Source of the DNA: Toxonevra muliebris
Lineage: Eukaryota; Arthropoda; Insecta; Diptera; Pallopteridae
Assembly: GCA_963691655.1 (NCBI GenBank)
Contig: OY829328.1
Location: 77,814,400 to 77,878,399, forward strand
Length of the DNA: 64,000 nt
Direction: 5' to 3'
Below, one piece after another: positions 55,001 through 56,805 of the stretch (position 1 is its first letter; every line of letters begins with the position of its first letter). A model generated the notes under the pieces. That model saw only the letters and a program-made list of their open reading frames with translations. It was not told the origin of the DNA and searched no databases. Made by a program: the position numbers and the translations under genes.

Positions 55001-56108
55001 CATTTATCTGAGTTATGGTCTACATTTTTTTCTGAATTATGGTTTAAATTTTGAACTGATTTTGGTTTGGATTCGGTTTGGATTCGGTCTGAATTTTGAG
55101 TTTTTAGTCTGAGTTTAAGTTTGAATTTGGCCTCATTTTGATCTAATTTTGTTGAAATTTTGGTCCGATTCGTTGCCTGAATATTGTTTTTTTTTTTTAA
55201 TCAAGTTTTTGGTCTAAGTTTAGTGTAATTTTGATTTAGATTTTCGATCTGAATTTGAACATTTTCTTGGTTTGCACTTCAATCTGAAAAAAAGGTTTTG
55301 GTCTCAGTTTGGTCCCATTTTGATCTTAATTTAATCCTTTTCTTGGTCTGAACTTCGATCTGAAAGTGTTTGAATATAAATTTGAAAATTGGTCAAAATT
55401 TCCGCTTGAATTTCTGTTCGATTTTAGTTTGAATTTCGGTCTCAGTTTTGTTTCAGTTATCTTTAAATTTTTTTGGTCTGTATTTCTTGGCGTGAACATT
55501 GATAAAATTATTTCACTATTTTTCTAGTTTAGGTTTGGGTTTTGGTTCGATATTGAGTCTAATATTTATCGTTTTATCGTATCGTTTGGTAAAATCAGAT
55601 CCCTCTTATCCCCAAACCCAAAACCAAATCCTAGAAAAGCCACCGATTATCACCAGGAAGCGGGGAAAAAGCAATATTAAATTTAAAATCTATAGTTTTC
55701 AATGATTTTTCAGATATTTCTTTATTCCTATATTTTTCTTTCAAAAATACGAAAATTTTCAATTTGAATTTGAGATCAATGCTAACTATAGATAGAAAAT
55801 TTTATTTCGTCTTTTTTTCTGACCAGATCACATAATGTGACGAGTGCAGAAGGTACTCATTTTAGTTTTTTTCTATTTATTTTATTTGGTATAATTTAGT
55901 CGAGAACTCGGCGTTAGGGTAACTGAAATGCAGATTTATAATTCTAAAATTTTCGTTGTCCCATGAATAAAAATTCCTTTCTTGCGATTGTTATAATTTC
56001 TCTTGAAAAATTTTTAAAAATTCTAAAAAACTTACCTTTCGGTTTTTCGAGCTCGAGATCGATATCCTTCTCCTGGCTGGCAAATATATGTTCCTTTGAG
56101 ACAGACAT
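2340..56108 (-). CDS. Picot: Picot-like SLC17 transporter (putative inorganic phosphate cotransporter), 7 coding exons
   Basis: Coding exons on the minus strand are 56108-56036, 4918-4740, 4664-4575, 4500-4027, 3958-3676, 2947-2706 and 2627-2340. They total 1629 nt, giving 542 residues plus TAA. Every junction is GT..AG and the phases (1,0,0,0,1,0) join cleanly. The ATG context CAACAAAAATG fits fly initiation sites. Residues 1-25 are a charged cytosolic head. TM1 (FVTFMLFLGMANAYVM) is followed by a loop with two N-glycosylation sequons (N60-H-T, N80-L-T) and a Cys. Then come RFIQGLGEGPIVPC, GHNYGYETLMTELPTYMK and LAMWLFSMFISVIADW, all typical SLC17/MFS signatures, and a polar Asn-rich tail after RRQWWDNP. 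From family knowledge it is an approximately 12-TM plasma-membrane anion/phosphate symporter; the substrate is not shown by sequence. The close match to fly Picot is from memory. There are no stops or frameshifts. The 51-kb first intron is the striking feature. Confidence 0.9.
2706..2947 (-). CDS. Picot: Picot coding exon 6
   Basis: Begins by completing Gly and continues QYGPGIALIAASYTGCDRAT, then GVGLNGGIYSGFKINHLDLS and NCSANLAGLLAPIAAGNLI, a region strongly conserved in SLC17 members. Phase 1 in, phase 0 out, donor GTAAG. Confidence 0.94.
3676..3958 (-). CDS. Picot: Picot coding exon 5
   Basis: Begins SPPIPYKSILKCLPFYAILL after ATTACAG. Includes HNYGYETLMTELPTYMKQVL and YLAMWLFSMFISVIADW, ending in KLINSI plus one base of Gly at a GTAAG donor. 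Confidence 0.94.
4027..4500 (-). CDS. Picot: Picot coding exon 4
   Basis: 158 codons (residues 115-272), phase 0 at both ends. Contains IPFGILAKKYGALRFLGWG (MFS loop 2-3 motif), RFIQGLGEGPIVPC, WIPPNERSRMGAAVYAGAQF, SGLLAEYGFSGGWPSIFYVF and YEDPSSHPTIDEREKKYI, ending in the central cytosolic loop. Confidence 0.95.
4575..4664 (-). CDS. Picot: Picot coding exon 3
   Basis: Exactly 30 codons (residues 85-114), phase 0 at both ends: DNGQDGEFAW, then GYILSSFFYGYVITQ, the second membrane segment typical of SLC17 proteins. Donor GTTTGT, acceptor TTAAAG. Confidence 0.92.
4740..4918 (-). CDS. Picot: Picot coding exon 2
   Basis: Starts after TTTTCAG and ends at GTAAG. Encodes residues 25-84: WCNTRYFVTFMLFLGMANAY (TM1), VMRTNMSVAIVAMVNHTAI and the acidic glycosylated loop ending in SNLTAV. 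Confidence 0.93.
4926..6054. other. Intronic DNA, nothing recognised
   Basis: Moderately AT-rich with an A-rich tract near 5626-5656. No open frame with family signatures and no clear terminal repeats were seen. Confidence 0.5.
6055..6363 (-). repeat. tRNA-derived SINE, minus orientation, apparently with two tRNA-like units
   Basis: On the minus strand a tRNA-like head (AGTGCACTAGAC, then GGTTCGATTCCCG, a perfect B box) is followed by a body containing GCCACACCGCCGTTC and GGCGTTAAACTGTAGGT. The same head and body occur in plus orientation at 53762-54073. Here a second tRNA-like stretch follows (TAGCTTAGTGGCAGCGTG with B-box-like CTAGTTCGGTTCTC), suggesting a dimeric head or a second fused unit. 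Confidence 0.7.
6525..6750 (+). repeat. Degenerate ~27-bp array (CCTTCATCTATATGTTTTT type)
   Basis: Repeated CCTTCAT-(c/t)TATATGTTTTTCCAAA units, strongly diverged. The same units recur at 8013-8106 and 9394-9580, on both sides of a Tc1 insertion. Confidence 0.65.
6750..7605 (+). repeat. 18-bp minisatellite, about 47 copies
   Basis: Consensus unit AAAATGGACAAAATTCTG with point variants (GACGAAACTCGG, GGGCAAAATTC). Because 18 is a multiple of three, several frames stay open, including a 270-codon frame at 6662-7474 made of repeating KMDKIL/KMDETR blocks. These frames are by-products of the array, not genes. Confidence 0.92.
7606..8012 (+). other. Array-flanking sequence, partly degenerate 18-21-bp repeats
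   Basis: The first half is unique-looking. From about 7860 motifs such as AATTTAGAAAGAGTCAATTT recur loosely. No supported gene. Confidence 0.45.
8013..9580 (+). repeat. ~27-bp array split by the Tc1 element
   Basis: Units of the CCTTCATCTATATGTTTTT type occupy 8013-8106 and 9392-9580. Removing 8107-9391 plus one TA restores CCTTCATTTGTATTTTTCT, a normal array unit, so the array is older than the transposon. Confidence 0.75.
8107..9391 (+). mobile_element. Full-length inactive Tc1-like transposon
   Basis: 1285 bp with terminal inverted repeats beginning CAGTCTTTTCAACAAGAGCG and a TA target duplication on each side (8105-8106, 9392-9393), as expected for Tc1. On the plus strand, decayed Tc1 transposase blocks are readable in shifting frames: QQKLSLKG (helix-turn-helix region), VAFTDESFFW (first Asp), HVWGCF, then SQSPDANHIEHF, corresponding to the SPDxNPIEN block with the catalytic Glu. 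Many stops and frameshifts make it non-autonomous at best. Confidence 0.88.
9581..12001. other. Intronic DNA, nothing recognised
   Basis: AT-rich with homopolymer runs. Short open frames (for example 10741-10935 and 11299-11556) show no family motif and look like chance frames. Confidence 0.5.
12002..12310 (+). repeat. Dispersed repeat family R, copy 1
   Basis: Aligns by eye over about 300 bp with 39320-39625. Shared blocks include TTACAATAACAAAAT, TGACTAAAATAT, GAGTAAAAGAGAAAA, TACATTAGATTGGCAACA and AAAAGAGCTGAT. No coding frame and no terminal repeats identified. Confidence 0.75.
12311..13539. other. Intronic DNA with a (TC)n microsatellite
   Basis: Contains a CT-rich microsatellite near 13225-13253 and otherwise no recognised feature. 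Confidence 0.5.
13540..13670 (+). repeat. Dispersed repeat family S, copy 1
   Basis: Shares CATGGTGAA, TTACAACAATTTCACCTTGG, a CTTTGTTG block and GTAATGGCGGCAT then AATGTCAAAATG with 17825-18000, 18545-18635 and, inverted, 31185-31395. The type of element is unknown. Confidence 0.65.
13671..14769. other. Intronic DNA downstream (minus-strand sense) of the candidate internal promoter
   Basis: Read on the minus strand it is rich in AAC, CAA and AAAGTG, like fly 5' leaders, and contains a second TCAGTT at 14486-14491 that lacks a good DPE. No conserved coding exon was found. Confidence 0.35.
14775..14808 (-). promoter_or_regulatory. Candidate internal core promoter (Inr + DPE)
   Basis: On the minus strand a perfect fly initiator TCAGTT lies at 14808-14803, placing +1 at 14806. 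AGACA, a perfect match to the DPE consensus RGWYV, sits at 14779-14775, exactly +28 to +32. No TATA box is needed for this promoter class. Transcripts from here would run toward Picot exon 2 and skip the coding exon at 56 kb. Motif match only; chance occurrence is possible in 64 kb. Confidence 0.4.
14809..17824. other. Intronic DNA, nothing recognised except microsatellites
   Basis: A short GC-richer block at 15180-15280 lies upstream of the candidate promoter in minus-strand sense. A (TC)n tract lies near 16576-16605. The rest is AT-rich without features I can name. Confidence 0.45.
17825..18000 (+). repeat. Dispersed repeat family S, copy 2
   Basis: Longest copy seen: CATGGTGAAGTTATATATAA, TTACAACAATTTCACCTTGG and CCATAATGACGGCATGCAGT in the same order as copy 1. 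Confidence 0.65.
18545..18635 (+). repeat. Dispersed repeat family S, copy 3 (partial)
   Basis: GATTACAAAAATTTCACC, CTTTGTTGTTG and GGCCATAATGG in family order, truncated after that. Confidence 0.55.
18636..20094. other. Intronic DNA, A-rich, nothing recognised
   Basis: Contains an A-rich stretch at 19250-19310 and GTAGGTA repeats near 19515-19535. No supported gene. Confidence 0.5.
20095..20740 (+). repeat. Tandem duplication, ~242-bp unit, second copy interrupted
   Basis: GG(T/C)TACATACAATCAA recurs at 20111 and 20353 (242 bp apart), and GTCGTGTTTGTGCCGATAAG at 20244 and 20657. The second spacing is longer by one 165-bp insertion plus its TTA duplication. Both copies then share AGTGTAGAG/AGTGAAGAG and an A-rich stretch. 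Confidence 0.8.
20475..20639 (+). mobile_element. 165-bp Harbinger-like foldback MITE, TSD TTA
   Basis: The two halves form a long imperfect hairpin. The left arm begins CCCCCCCGTCTCAACGAG and contains ATTGCATGAAATTTAAAATT. The reverse complement of the right arm reads CACCCCGTCTCCAAGAGC and contains ATTGCATGAAATTCAAAATT. It is flanked by TTA at 20472-20474 and 20640-20642, the 3-bp duplication typical of PIF/Harbinger. The first tandem unit (near 20226) shows the uninterrupted site. Confidence 0.85.
20935..21420 (+). repeat. Degenerate 12-bp array (TTTGGTCTGAAT type)
   Basis: Loose repeats such as TTTTAGTCTGAA and TTTTTGGTCTGA. The same monomer builds the arrays at 53505-53761 and 54191-55500. 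Confidence 0.75.
21716..21895. mobile_element. 180-bp foldback element, GGGGGG ends
   Basis: Left end GGGGGGTAACTCTGTAGTTC and reverse-complemented right end GGGGGGTTACTCTGTAGTTC, followed by ATTCGA on both arms. The interior is rich in TTCGAAT. No unambiguous target duplication was read. Confidence 0.7.
22984..24357 (+). pseudogene. ORF1 (gag-like) of the R1-clade LINE, one in-frame TAG
   Basis: Starts at the first ATG (MINNEKTTNMMDVEEN); an upstream GTG at 22933 is in frame but has no ATG. The frame would be 457 residues if read through a single TAG at 23425-23427 (context GAC TAG GAG); there is no frameshift. The C-terminal third has three zinc knuckles: CFRCLEYGHIARGC, CRRCGTDGHIAKEC and CMFCKIDNPKSASHF ending in Cys. 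These bind nucleic acid in the LINE ribonucleoprotein. The stop TGA overlaps the ORF2 ATG (ATGA), the classic arrangement for coupled translation. The TAG may be a recent mutation or a sequence-specific variant. Confidence 0.85.
24354..27323 (+). CDS. ORF2: endonuclease / reverse transcriptase of the R1-clade LINE
   Basis: 989 intact residues from a true ATG that overlaps the ORF1 stop by four bases. The apurinic-like endonuclease occupies about residues 1-225: QINLN, catalytic E34 in ISEPY, GDFNA at 117-121 and SDH at 191-193, all present. Reverse transcriptase covers about 390-680: KAPGPDGIP (411-418), SSYRPICLLDTMGK, GFRKARST, LDVKNAF (first Asp at 549), GVPQGSVLGPLLW and YADD at 637-640. 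A C-terminal CPICRDQEEDVEHVIFNC zinc motif follows. Length and all active-site residues match autonomous R1-clade elements. It nicks target DNA and primes cDNA synthesis there. The enzyme looks functional; ORF1 carries the only visible defect. Confidence 0.95.
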   Translation: MKIIQINLNHCEAAQDLLAQTAREKKADVVLISEPYRLENKNICISDKTKKAAIWICGRHAFQNTNEQSDGFVRAKINGIYFYSCYARPSLTPSEYQNTLDEIVADAHGKTPVVIAGDFNAWATEWGSRVTNARGHSLLETFSPLDIVIANSGNKFTFRKAGYGSIIDITFTSSSLARKTRWRVSEDYTHSDHQAVMFEIENKRLRQRGKTTGPRWKDTLFDKDTFEEILTTHNLTPGTAENAASQLTYLVTSACDAAMPRRMPSKQGSPCYWWNEEIKALRSECLKARRKVQRSRGRPGFLQLLEAFRNARKSLQKAIKNSKRTCFKNICDEADINPWGTAYRIVMTKLKGQRSPQITCPVMLDSIIKTLFPQRQVIFTYDDGKANNEEIAPVTEEEVLEACKKVGDKKAPGPDGIPNKALKTAVYKRPEIFVEVIQKCLEEGIFPDQWKLQRLVLLPKGNKPPGDPSSYRPICLLDTMGKILERVIYNRLLPIAEENGALSNCQFGFRKARSTVSAIKMVVDIAAEAIEGIRWKGGAKQYCAVVTLDVKNAFNSANWMHIKGSLARMNAPKYIRRIIDSYFKNRKLEYESDEGLKYYNISAGVPQGSVLGPLLWNIMYDGILRLSFPPGVKVVGYADDIAIVTVAKHIQEIEAITNEAVATINQWLRSAGLELAAQKTEAVLISSRKVVEHANIQVGNQIIKSKSSIKYLGVMIDNRLNFRAHLDYVKEKASSIQAVLSRIMPNIGGPRYGRRVLLSRVVSSVLLYAAPIWAGALVTKECRKKLSRVYRLSALRTISGFRTISEDAACVVAGMIPIDILADEMKRVYRRRSGNQLQQDIPGIANEERLASLAIWQNRWENSSKGRWTYILIPKIETWINKKYGETNYHITQFLTGHGGYRKYLYRFKHDDSPLCPICRDQEEDVEHVIFNCRRFSPTNMTLPSPSCIIECMIQSEEDWSEISGFITNVQNDLRRIERLRRADLTNTA
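27976..28083 (+). mobile_element. Palindromic MITE family T, copy 1
   Basis: 108 bp with ends GCCTGGTTTTCACTATGTCA and, reverse-complemented, GCTTGGTTTTCACTATGTCA, and a palindromic centre TTTGCCAGCATGTTGGCAAA. Copies 2 and 3 are at 29255-29379 and 54074-54190. Confidence 0.85.
28084..28499. other. Intronic DNA with a CT microsatellite
   Basis: CTCTCTC tracts near 28263-28290. Open frames at 28157-28556 lack any family signature. Confidence 0.45.
28500..28665 (+). repeat. Paralogue of the R1-LINE insertion site (empty site)
   Basis: CACATACACATTTGAACACTTCTACACGAG followed directly by TTTAAATTATTGTTGTTG and then about 85 bp nearly identical to 27547-27635. In the other copy the LINE lies between these blocks, so this copy shows the pre-insertion arrangement. 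(First motif given as two joined blocks: CACATACACATTTGAACAC and TTCTACACGAG.). Confidence 0.8.
28666..30775. other. Intronic DNA with MITE T copy 2 and a G-rich tract
   Basis: G-rich tract at about 29725-29743. Otherwise AT-rich with GA repeats and no recognised gene. Part of repeat family S (GTACAACAAAACAATAACAA) appears at 29820-29890. Confidence 0.45.
29255..29379 (+). mobile_element. Palindromic MITE family T, copy 2
   Basis: Same TTTGCCAACATGTTGGCAA centre as copy 1 and right end TTGTGAAAACCAGGC. The left end has lost part of the terminal repeat (TTGGTTTCAAATTC), and a CT-rich expansion sits in the right arm. Confidence 0.75.
30776..31073. mobile_element. 298-bp hAT-like MITE with 8-bp TSD
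   Basis: Ends CAGTGTGACCAA and, reverse-complemented, CAGCGTGGCCAA. It is flanked by the exact 8-bp duplication ATTATAAA at 30768-30775 and 31074-31081. An 8-bp duplication with CAG-start ends is the hAT pattern. There is no coding content, so it is a non-autonomous derivative. Confidence 0.85.
31185..31395 (-). repeat. Dispersed repeat family S, copy 4 (inverted)
   Basis: On the minus strand CATGGTGAATTTATG, AAGGTGATAGCAG, AGGACTTTGTTATTG and GGCCATTATGGCGG appear in the order of copies 1-3. A 61-codon frame here is incidental. Confidence 0.55.
31396..33146. other. Intronic DNA, nothing recognised
   Basis: AT-rich; short G-rich and C-rich stretches near 32255-32350. No supported gene or element ends. 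Confidence 0.45.
33147..33280. mobile_element. 134-bp hairpin MITE
   Basis: Left arm AGTCTGCTCTTAGACG then AGATTTGTCTTACGCAACTT. Reverse complement of the right arm is AGTCTACTCTTAGACG then AGATTTGTTTCATGCAATTT. The arms are about 50 bp, and both continue into an A run toward the loop. Confidence 0.75.
33481..33585 (+). repeat. 21-bp minisatellite, 5 copies
   Basis: Five units of GAGGAAGAGAGAGTTGACGC plus T with two point changes. It would encode EEERVDA repeats, but the surrounding frame (33394-33603) has no other protein features. Confidence 0.9.
33586..34249. other. Intronic DNA, nothing recognised
   Basis: Scattered CTCTCT and CACTCACT motifs; open frames here lack family features. Confidence 0.45.
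34250..34560. mobile_element. Foldback element family U, copy 1
   Basis: Left end AGGCTGAGAGGAAAAGCGG; right end reverse-complemented GAGGCTGAGAGGAAAAGTGT. The interior carries TTTCAGAGCAAGAAC and repeated TTTTGCTCTGAACATATTTC blocks. Related copies are at 49497-49747, 59893-60115 and 60700-60953. Confidence 0.8.
34561..36244. other. Intronic DNA, very AT-rich, nothing recognised
   Basis: Long T and A runs; no open frame with signatures and no terminal repeats seen. Confidence 0.5.
36245..38005 (+). repeat. Tandem satellite-like repeat, ~320-425-bp units
   Basis: The block AACTATGAGTCATGAATATT recurs at about 37195, 37512 and 37834 (steps 317 and 322). TGAGTTTCTAGACTA, then AAAAG and TTTTCAATGTTAAG, recurs at 36269 and 36695, and AACCAAACTATGAGTTAGGA at about 36463 and 36871 (steps about 410-425). 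Units share CAGTTCTG, AGAATC-CAACT and TTAAGCCATTTTTAGAGCAT blocks. At least five diverged units. Confidence 0.8.
38006..39319. other. Intronic DNA, nothing recognised
   Basis: Contains CAGCAACAGCAACAGCA near 38280-38300 and long A/T runs. No supported gene. Confidence 0.45.
39320..39625 (+). repeat. Dispersed repeat family R, copy 2
   Basis: Same block order as 12002-12310. This copy has an extra local duplication of TTGAGAGTGCGC(T/C)CACTCT near 39558-39595. Confidence 0.75.
39626..40199. other. Intronic DNA, nothing recognised
   Basis: No repeats or coding signatures seen. Confidence 0.4.
40200..41334 (+). repeat. Degenerate 10-bp array (AATCAGAGGC type)
   Basis: Long runs of 10-bp units such as AATCAGAGGC, AACCAGAAGT and ATTCAGAGGC, with register kept over many units (clearest at 40690-40780). 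It resumes at 41966-42270 after an insertion, and the same unit appears at 49135-49496. Confidence 0.85.
41335..41955. mobile_element. 621-bp foldback element with a 10-bp flanking duplication
   Basis: Left end CTGTAAAAGAATGCAATCAA; reverse-complemented right end CTGTAACAGAGTGCAATCAA, preceded by AG. CTGCCGAAGA flanks both sides (41325-41334, 41956-41965). A 9-11-bp duplication suggests Mutator-like ancestry. The interior holds seven AAGTGACTTC-type 10-bp units (41671-41722). No transposase. Confidence 0.7.
41966..42270 (+). repeat. 10-bp array, continuation
   Basis: More degenerate CAGAGGTAAC/CAGAGACGGC units continuing the array at 40200-41334 beyond the foldback insertion. Confidence 0.65.
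42271..42695. other. Intronic DNA, nothing recognised
   Basis: A 73-codon frame at 42431-42652 begins in unique-looking DNA but shows no family motif; treated as unsupported. Confidence 0.4.
42696..43023. mobile_element. ~328-bp foldback element
   Basis: Left arm TATCCTTAACCAGAAACCAG, then ACTTATACTTTTCTG and TATCCAAATCCTGGCT. Reverse complement of the right arm is GTATCCTGAAACCAGACTAT, ACTTTTCCG and CATCCAAATCTGGCT. It ends about 120 bp before the LTR element. Confidence 0.75.
43150..43580 (-). repeat. 3' LTR (left copy) of the non-autonomous element
   Basis: Begins TGTAGAAATTAG and ends GGTTCCGACA in plus-strand reading. Contains the same TATATAAG box (minus strand, about 43339-43346) as the other LTR. 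The end has an inverted GGAAC..GTTCC palindrome. Confidence 0.95.
43581..43600 (-). other. Weak polypurine tract of the LTR element
   Basis: Minus strand just before the 3' LTR reads GCAAGGGGGCCGCTA. The AAGGGGG run is where plus-strand priming is expected, but it is short. Confidence 0.45.
44218..44800 (-). repeat. Internal 242-bp tandem repeats of the LTR element
   Basis: GCGGAAGGCTTATTGTATGC recurs 242 bp apart (near 44333 and 44575), with highly similar sequence up to GAGTACGATGTTTCC. A third, shorter and more diverged unit is at 44218-44312. In minus sense both main units read RRNELIALVFAY-LKGRT-PILSSLG, from similar DNA rather than proven selection. Confidence 0.8.
45120..45345. repeat. 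Internal AAACGTTNGTGC repeats in the LTR element
   Basis: Short degenerate units (GCAAACGTCAGTGC, GCAAACGTTAGTAC, GGAAACGTTCGTGC, GAAACGTTAGTGC) spaced roughly 20-30 bp apart. Possible packaging or protein-binding array; function unknown. Confidence 0.6.
46776..46793 (-). other. Primer-binding site matching tRNA-Tyr 3' end
   Basis: Directly after the LTR the minus strand reads TGGTCCTTCGAGCCGGAT. Its complement, ATCCGGCTCGAAGGACCA, is the T-arm/acceptor end plus CCA of eukaryotic tRNA-Tyr as I remember it. No spacer separates it from the LTR. It fixes the element's orientation. Confidence 0.8.
46794..47224 (-). repeat. 5' LTR (right copy) of the non-autonomous element
   Basis: Same 431 bp as 43150-43580. 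In minus-strand sense it is the promoter-bearing upstream LTR, because the tRNA primer site lies directly after it. Confidence 0.95.
46983..46990 (-). promoter_or_regulatory. TATA box in the 5' LTR
   Basis: GGATATATAAGCCGCC on the minus strand, a strong TATA match. It would start transcription about 30 bp downstream, running into the element interior. Confidence 0.7.
47261..47444. mobile_element. 184-bp foldback element
   Basis: Left arm GTGGCTG then ACGGGCGCAAGCATGAACGT; reverse complement of the right arm GTGGCTG then ACGGGCGCAAGCATAAAAGT. A GA microsatellite (47300-47323) sits in the left arm. The LTR element inserted 32 bp to its left. Confidence 0.75.
47445..49134. other. Intronic DNA, nothing recognised
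   Basis: AT-rich with long T runs. The 77-codon frame at 47938-48171 is hydrophobic low-complexity and unsupported. Confidence 0.45.
49135..49496 (+). repeat. 10-bp array, second locus
   Basis: Degenerate AGTCAGAGGAAG/AGTCGGAAGTAG units like those at 40200-41334. Less regular. Confidence 0.6.
49497..49747. mobile_element. Foldback element family U, copy 2
   Basis: Left end GAGAGACTGAGAGCGAAAGC then GGTATAACTTCTAAGT; reverse-complemented right end GAGAAGCTGAGAGCAAAATC. The interior has GTTTTTGCTC blocks as in copy 1. Confidence 0.75.
50040..50600 (+). pseudogene. 3' end of an I/LOA-like non-LTR retrotransposon
   Basis: Decayed frame reads CRQAKTAVKW, TIGHGPFRYHLKKMKLVEDD, then TCR*CLEGLEMAAHLLCQCP, the typical C-terminal segment after RNase H in LINE ORF2 proteins (TGH..YHL, then C..C...H..C). 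Several stops are present. The copy ends in TAATAATAATAAT near 50577-50592, the tail type of I-clade elements. Length and tail mean it is 5'-truncated. Confidence 0.75.
50640..50760 (-). repeat. Solitary repeat end with ATTCCCCG iterations
   Basis: On the minus strand CAGCGATGCCAACTTGTG is followed by GGGGAATTCCCCGATTTGCG and further GGGGAAT units. The start resembles hAT-type ends. No matching partner was found nearby. Confidence 0.4.
50761..52489. other. Intronic DNA, nothing recognised
   Basis: Very AT-rich. Contains a (TCA)n microsatellite at about 51588-51608. The 107-codon minus frame at 51538-51861 includes that microsatellite (MMMMMIMM) and is unsupported. Confidence 0.45.
52490..52715 (-). 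pseudogene. RNase H fragment of a LINE, minus strand
   Basis: Minus strand reads WVPVHAGIER, one ambiguous position, then EKADELARKGATTTFV, matching the GHSGIEGNEKADELARKGA block at the end of LINE-encoded RNase H. It then continues WPEPFCGLGDSVIRELL before decaying. It may come from the same family as 50040-50600, of which it would be the adjacent upstream part. Confidence 0.75.
52716..53504. other. Intronic DNA, nothing recognised
   Basis: ACTAATTTTATAACTAATAAA-like AT-rich repeats near 52730-52830; no gene. Confidence 0.45.
53505..53761 (+). repeat. 12-bp array, left part
   Basis: Degenerate TTTTGGTCTGAA units. A SINE and a MITE (53762-54190) separate it from the larger part at 54191-55500. 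Confidence 0.7.
53762..54073 (+). repeat. tRNA-derived SINE, plus orientation
   Basis: tRNA-like head: TAGTCTAGTGGGTAATGCTC (A-box region) and GTTCGGGTTCTATTCCC (B box). The body GCCACACCGTCCTTCGGAAT, then CGGCGTTAAAATGTAGGTCC, is shared with the inverted copy at 6055-6363. It ends in CCTAACCTAACC. Confidence 0.8.
54074..54190 (-). mobile_element. Palindromic MITE family T, copy 3
   Basis: Ends CCTTGGTTTTCACTATGTCA and, reverse-complemented, GCCTGGTTTTCACTATGTCA; centre TTTGGCAACGTGTTGGCAAA. Its internal asymmetry is opposite to copy 1. It abuts the SINE tail. Confidence 0.85.
54191..55500 (+). repeat. 12-bp array, right part
   Basis: TTTTGGTCTGAA-type monomers of varying decay. The centre (54490-55030) is organised as a 48-bp higher-order repeat. 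Confidence 0.8.
54490..55030 (+). repeat. 48-bp higher-order repeat (4 x 12 bp), about 11 copies
   Basis: Each unit is AGTTTTGTTTAA, CTATTAGTCTGA, GTTATGGTCTAA, ATTTTGGTCTAA: four related 12-mers repeated as a block. The 124-codon open frame at 54624-54998 (LSYGLNFGLKFCLTIS repeated) is a by-product. Confidence 0.9.
55828..55872 (+). repeat. Inverted repeat partner of 59231-59270
   Basis: TGTGACGAGTGCAGAAGGTA, then CTCATTTTAGTTTTTTT, is found in inverted orientation at 59231-59270. The two flank Picot exon 1, its leader and the mariner element. Confidence 0.75.
56036..56108 (-). CDS. Picot: Picot coding exon 1 (start codon exon)
   Basis: Reads MSVSKEHIFASQEKDIDLEL then EKPK, plus one base of a Gly codon, ending at a GTAAG donor (56031-56035). 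The downstream exon begins GA TGG, completing Gly-Trp. The 51-kb separation is inferred from phase and family continuity; no closer acceptor-compatible head was seen. Confidence 0.85.
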
Positions 56109-56766
56109 TTTTGTTGTGTGTTGATTATGTTTGTATTATCCAGATATATATATTAAATATATATATATATATATAGTAGTATTAATTTAATACTTAATTT
56201 ATTAATACATCAAAGTTTTAATTGAAACTTTTAGTTATGTAGTAATACAACGTTTTAAGTTTTATTTAATACTGACAAAAAAAAAATTAAATTTTTTTTA
56301 TTTTATTATTATTATTTCTTTTCTTTTTTTTTTTTTGTTATATTGCACAACTTTTATGAAATTTTTGAGGTAGTGTTGAATTTAGTTATTATAACTTATT
56401 ATTATTTTTTTTTTATTTAAATGTTATAAAAACAATAGTGAAATAAATTACAAAAAACAGAAAAAAAAATTAAATTTCAATAATTTAAGCACGTTTTGCT
56501 GCGGTTTAATTTTGCACACACCAACATTTTTGTGATTGTTTTGTTTGTTTCTTTTCAGCAGCACCAGCAAGTTTAAAAAATTATCTTCTTTTTGTGTGTG
56601 TTTTTTTTTTAGTGATTTTGAAATATTTTCGTGTATTTTGCGTGTGTTTTGTATCTTTTTCCGTATATTATTTATTTTTATTTTTTATTATTTTTCTGCA
56701 CCGATTTTTACTACTAGTTTGAGTTGAGTTGCGTTGAAGTTTCTCGCTGTGCGATTTGAAACGTTC
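56109..56766 (-). other. Picot: Probable Picot 5' leader
   Basis: Minus-strand sequence upstream of the ATG is A-rich and CAAAA-rich like fly leaders. Whether it is contiguous or spliced cannot be read. A (TA)n tract lies at 56153-56172. Confidence 0.4.
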
Positions 56767-56805
56767 TGATAAAATCTGCTTAGCGTATCAGCGATTTAAA
56801 TAAAC
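56762..56805 (-). promoter_or_regulatory. Picot: Candidate Picot promoter
   Basis: On the minus strand TATTTAAA lies about 36 bp upstream of TATCAGAACG, whose TCA would place +1 at 56767. ACTTC at +28 to +32 is a near-match to a DPE. Downstream sequence looks like a leader. Weak motifs, right position. Confidence 0.3.

Larger units (their letters stand above)
4919..56035 (-). other. Picot: Picot intron 1, about 51.1 kb, repeat-filled
   Basis: Bounded by a GTAAG donor (56031-56035) and a TTTTCAG acceptor (4919-4925). It holds almost all mobile elements listed here and no other host coding gene that I can support. Confidence 0.8.
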
